A DNA stretch of 64,000 nt, taken from positions 2,481,676 through 2,545,675 of the forward strand of contig CM041104.1 in assembly GCA_023079485.1 (NCBI GenBank). The letters run 5' to 3'. Positions 60,881 through 64,000 of the stretch are shown here, piece after piece. The notes beneath the pieces are model-generated. The model saw only the letters and a list, made by a program, of their open reading frames with translations. It searched no databases and was not told the DNA's origin. Source of the stretch: Archilochus colubris (lineage: Eukaryota; Chordata; Aves; Apodiformes; Trochilidae). The number at the start of each line of letters is the position of its first letter. The first letter of the stretch is position 1. The position numbers and the translations under genes were made by a program.

Positions 60881-61668
60881 AAAAGAGGTTTTTATAAAAA
60901 GACTCATTAAAAGAACTCACAGCTAATGCTGTAAAATTAAGAGAAATATATAAAATTATTGGGCCTTATTTTAGCATTTTAAAATAGGCATTTCTTCCCA
61001 TTCAATTTTATAGCTCAAAGTGATACAGAAATGGCAGGTCAGCCTTAGATTTCTGGTAGTTATCTCCTCCTTTTTCCCTCTTCCAGAAGACTGATTGCCC
61101 AAAAGAGACGCCTGGGACTTAGCAGGGCTGCAAAGACAGGTTGTGAGAAGGAGTTCTGAGTTCCAACCTTGAGTCCACTCCGGGATGTCCCAGCTCAGTA
61201 CCGCCAATCTGCTGCTCCACATCCTGTTGGCTTTTCCTGACCATTCCCAATTACAGCAGCAAGCAGGAATCTCTCTGGAGCTTCCTGTCATTTGGGATCA
61301 CTGAGGCTGAAGGATGCTGTTGGTGTTTAGATGCTTTCTAAATGCTATTAAATGTATATGTAGGAAACATATCAAATATAAGTGTATGGGAACAGTGTGC
61401 ACAGGAAAGTGTGGCCTTTAAAACAAATGGATGCTAGTTTTAAAGACAGGAGAAAAAAATTGGTAATGTGTAAGGATTACTCAAAATAGTCAAGACTTGT
61501 ATGGCTGCAATTGTAAGTAAAGGAGACCTTAGAGTACAAGAATTAGGAAAAATAATTTCATTACACACTCAGTCTGAATTAGTTCTGGGTTGGTGATAGG
61601 TCCAGGAGCGCTGTGCTGGTCCTTTTGCACTTCTGGAGAATAAAAACAAGCAAGGAAAATTACAACAA

Positions 61669-61710
61669 CAAAAATAAAACTAAAGAAAACCTACAAGGCA
61701 AAAATAAAAC
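61669..61710 (+). repeat. A-rich direct repeat, period 30
   Basis: CAAAAATAAAAC occurs at 61669-61680 and 61699-61710, inside an A/C-rich tract that extends to about 61722. No LINE or SINE body adjoins. Confidence 0.7.
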
Positions 61711-62283
61711 CAAAACAAACACCTAGCAAGGTTTTGGGTATCATAGAGGGAATTAGAGGTAGATGAATTCACAGCCTACAGACATCTCAACCAGAGACCA
61801 AAGAAGCCCCACCTTATAAACCATCTTAGTTTTGTGTTTGATTTTCCTTACAAATAGCCATATATCCAGCTCAGATTTCCAGCCTGTGTTTATTCTTTTT
61901 CCCTTCCTCTAAATAACCTGTCCTGATTGTCACGAGCACTCAGTAATGTCACCTTGGCAGCAAATTAAGTGTGCAGATGAGATAAAATTGGATAACTGAA
62001 GTGGTAGCAGAGTGGAGGTCAGTCCCTGCTCACACCAAGTTCATGGGTTAATAGGCAAGTGTCACCATTCCCCACTTCTGCAAAGGAGAAAAGATTTATA
62101 ACAGTCTGGAAAAGTCCATTCTCTTGAGAGCCTGGCTTGAAACAGATACTACCTTTAGTAGGAACAGAATGAGCAGAGTCTCTTTGAAGCCAGGAAGTTT
62201 GCAACCCAAGCTAATGAATTTATAGCCTGTTTAACTACAGAATTGTTGCATTTTATTCCCTCCTTCCCAGCTAAGTACTGATT

Positions 62284-62305
62284 AAAAAAAAAAAATATAT
62301 ATATT
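62284..62305 (+). repeat. A12(TA)n run
   Basis: About twelve A pass into (TA)5. A second simple run, (GT)n, follows at about 62341-62352. Confidence 0.8.
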
Positions 62306-64000
62306 TTCCACTCACAATTGTATCTCTAATATATCCTTTTGTGTGTGTGTGTAAATCTTTTCCATTTGGAAATGCTGACTCATGGGGGAACTGAGGTTTA
62401 AGAAACTTTATTTGTGTCGGGGAAATTGAGCCCTTCTAATTTAAAGCCTTCCTGCATCATTATTTATCATATGCCTCTTACTTCAGGTCTCTGTCCCCCA
62501 CCTGGGGAACAGCAGGTGGAGAGCCATGTATCTGTCAGAAGAGTCAAGCTGTCTCATTGTTCATTTTTGGCCTCTTTGCCCTTGTTTGCTCACCTTGCTT
62601 TATCAGTATATTTCTTCAAAAAGCAAAATATTTTCTCTGGATGCCCTTCTTCATTTAAAACAGTAGCACTTCTAATTCATCTTCAAGTTGCAGTTACCTC
62701 TCAGCTCCCTTGTCCCTGCTTGACTTTTCCCCTCTTTCTTCTTTCTCACTTTTCTTTTTCTCACAGCTGACACTCCAAGTCCACTTCTCTCTTGAGCTTC
62801 TGGCCTTTCAGCTTCAGCCCTGTCTCACTTGGGCATGCAGATAGCCCTCCCTCTGCCGATCCCATCCCTGACTCTTCCTTTGGAAAACTCTTCCTAGCAC
62901 AGCTTCATCCCTGCAGGAGTGTGGCAAACAAGACTTAACCACTCAGTCTCCTCTGTACAGTCACTTCCACCATGACTGAGGGTTTCTTGATTTTGTGTTG
63001 CTTTCTGTGGTCTCAAGGAGTTTCTACTCCTTGAGCAGATGCCTTTTTGCCACCTTTCACTTGCTTCACCTTTATTCCCACAGCCAACATCACAATGGTC
63101 CCATCCCTTCAGACTCCTCAGGGAGATCACCCAAGGCAGTGAAGTGTTGACCATTAGCATCACCATTCATTCCACACAGGACCTCTTGGCTCTGGAATGG
63201 CATGGATATGATGGAGAGCCCATTAACGTGGCCTTGAGGCTATGTCTGTACAGCCACATCTCAGGAAGGCACCAGATGTGTCTCACCTGTGAACCCATAC
63301 AGTAAGTCAGACCAGGAGCCATTTCAATAACTGCTGTAAAACAAAGAAATTCTTCATCTCTGTTATCTGTCCCTGGTATATAAAAGCACCTTGTAACACT
63401 GGCTTGTAGCTTGCTGCTTTTTTTTTACATTATTTGTGAATCCTACAACAAATTTCAAAGTAATTGCCCTTGGAGGATTCCCTATCCATTTATCTTTCCT
63501 ATACCTTAACTCACTTGGGGATTCAGCCTGTGAAAACTTAGCAGAAGGGGGCAATGCCCTCCTGGCAAGTGTGGAGTGTACCCACTTCAATGGGACCCAG
63601 ATGTAGGGAGGGCTTGTGATTAGCAATGGAGTAAAAATCACAAAAATCCCTTCCACCAGCTCATGCTGCACCTTGGGCCTCAGGCTGTCCTCAGCAGGAT
63701 CTGGAAGAATTCATACAGAAACCAGGGATATATCACATTGAAAGGATGGAAGTGATCAGCTATATACAAAGAAAAATACAGTGATAGTGGGAAAGAAGAA
63801 AAAAATAGATTGAGTTAATGAAGAGAGTGATGGGGGAAAGTACAAGGTAGAACAAACCAGCCATTTTACAACATCCCTTGTGCTGTGGAGTGTATGTGCT
63901 CAGTGCATTTGGTGCTTCTAAAGGAAAAGGACATGAAACTTAACAGAAGACAGTACACACTAGGAGAAAGTCTGAAGCTATTTGTAAGACTATACGATGG

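Larger units (their letters stand above)
54455..64000. other. Unique non-coding DNA
   Basis: No host gene is supported. Frames at 55057-55449, 55349-55774 and 55486-55824 overlap on both strands without a domain. Contents include an 18-bp local duplication at 59600-59634, a MIR-like relic near 60010-60110, (CAGA)7 at 60598-60625, a (CAC)5 run at 60865-60880, an A-rich 30-bp period repeat at 61669-61710, an A/TA run at 62284-62305, and a weak exon-like segment at 63180-63301 discussed in the findings. Confidence 0.55.

Noticed and set aside
1..64000. CRISPR arrays, operons, prokaryotic signals, tRNA or rRNA genes, CpG-island promoters
   Set aside because: None was seen. CpG is sparse throughout, no cloverleaf with A/B boxes was recognised, and the sequence is clearly vertebrate in repeat content.

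Overview
The window looks like non-coding DNA from a bird nuclear genome. The main evidence is eight 3'-anchored fragments of CR1 LINE retrotransposons. They have the avian-type 3' end, a conserved 'ggttggaagggacctcagagatcatc' type block followed in the best copies by a short ATTCTATG repeat, and no poly(A) tail. Further evidence is one solo LTR of an endogenous retrovirus, a few very degraded MIR-like relics, and low overall repeat density. CR1 with such tails also occurs in crocodilians and turtles, so 'bird' is an inference from family resemblance and sparsity. I could not identify the species.

No host protein-coding gene, tRNA, rRNA or CpG island could be supported. The only long reading frames with recognisable protein similarity are remnants of CR1 ORF2 (the C-terminal part of the reverse-transcriptase protein). 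All other reading frames are short, start anywhere, have no recognisable domain, and often overlap on both strands. The window is therefore either intergenic or inside a very long intron.

Layout: 1-1317 unique; 1318-2105 CR1 copy 1 (+); 2106-5306 unique; 5307-5738 CR1 copy 2 (+); 7255-7521 CR1 copy 3 (-), forming an inverted pair with copy 2; 12744-12945 old CR1 copy 4 (-); 17093-17742 CR1 copy 5 (+); 17743-27878 unique with no TE seen; 27885-28205 solo LTR (-) flanked by a 6-bp target duplication GGGGAC; 28212-48445 unique with no young TE seen; 48446-48651 old CR1 copy 6 (-); 52020-52156 degenerate CR1 copy 8 (+); 53947-54454 CR1 copy 7 (-); 54455-64000 unique with simple repeats. MIR-like relics lie near 45.5, 50.3 and 60.0 kb.

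There is no set of genes working together here, and I found no convincing undescribed system. The most useful observations are the solo LTR, the inverted CR1 pair, the contrast between two CR1 sequence groups with traceable frame-breaking lesions, and a stretch of about 30.7 kb (17.7-48.4 kb) in which the only recent TE is the solo LTR.
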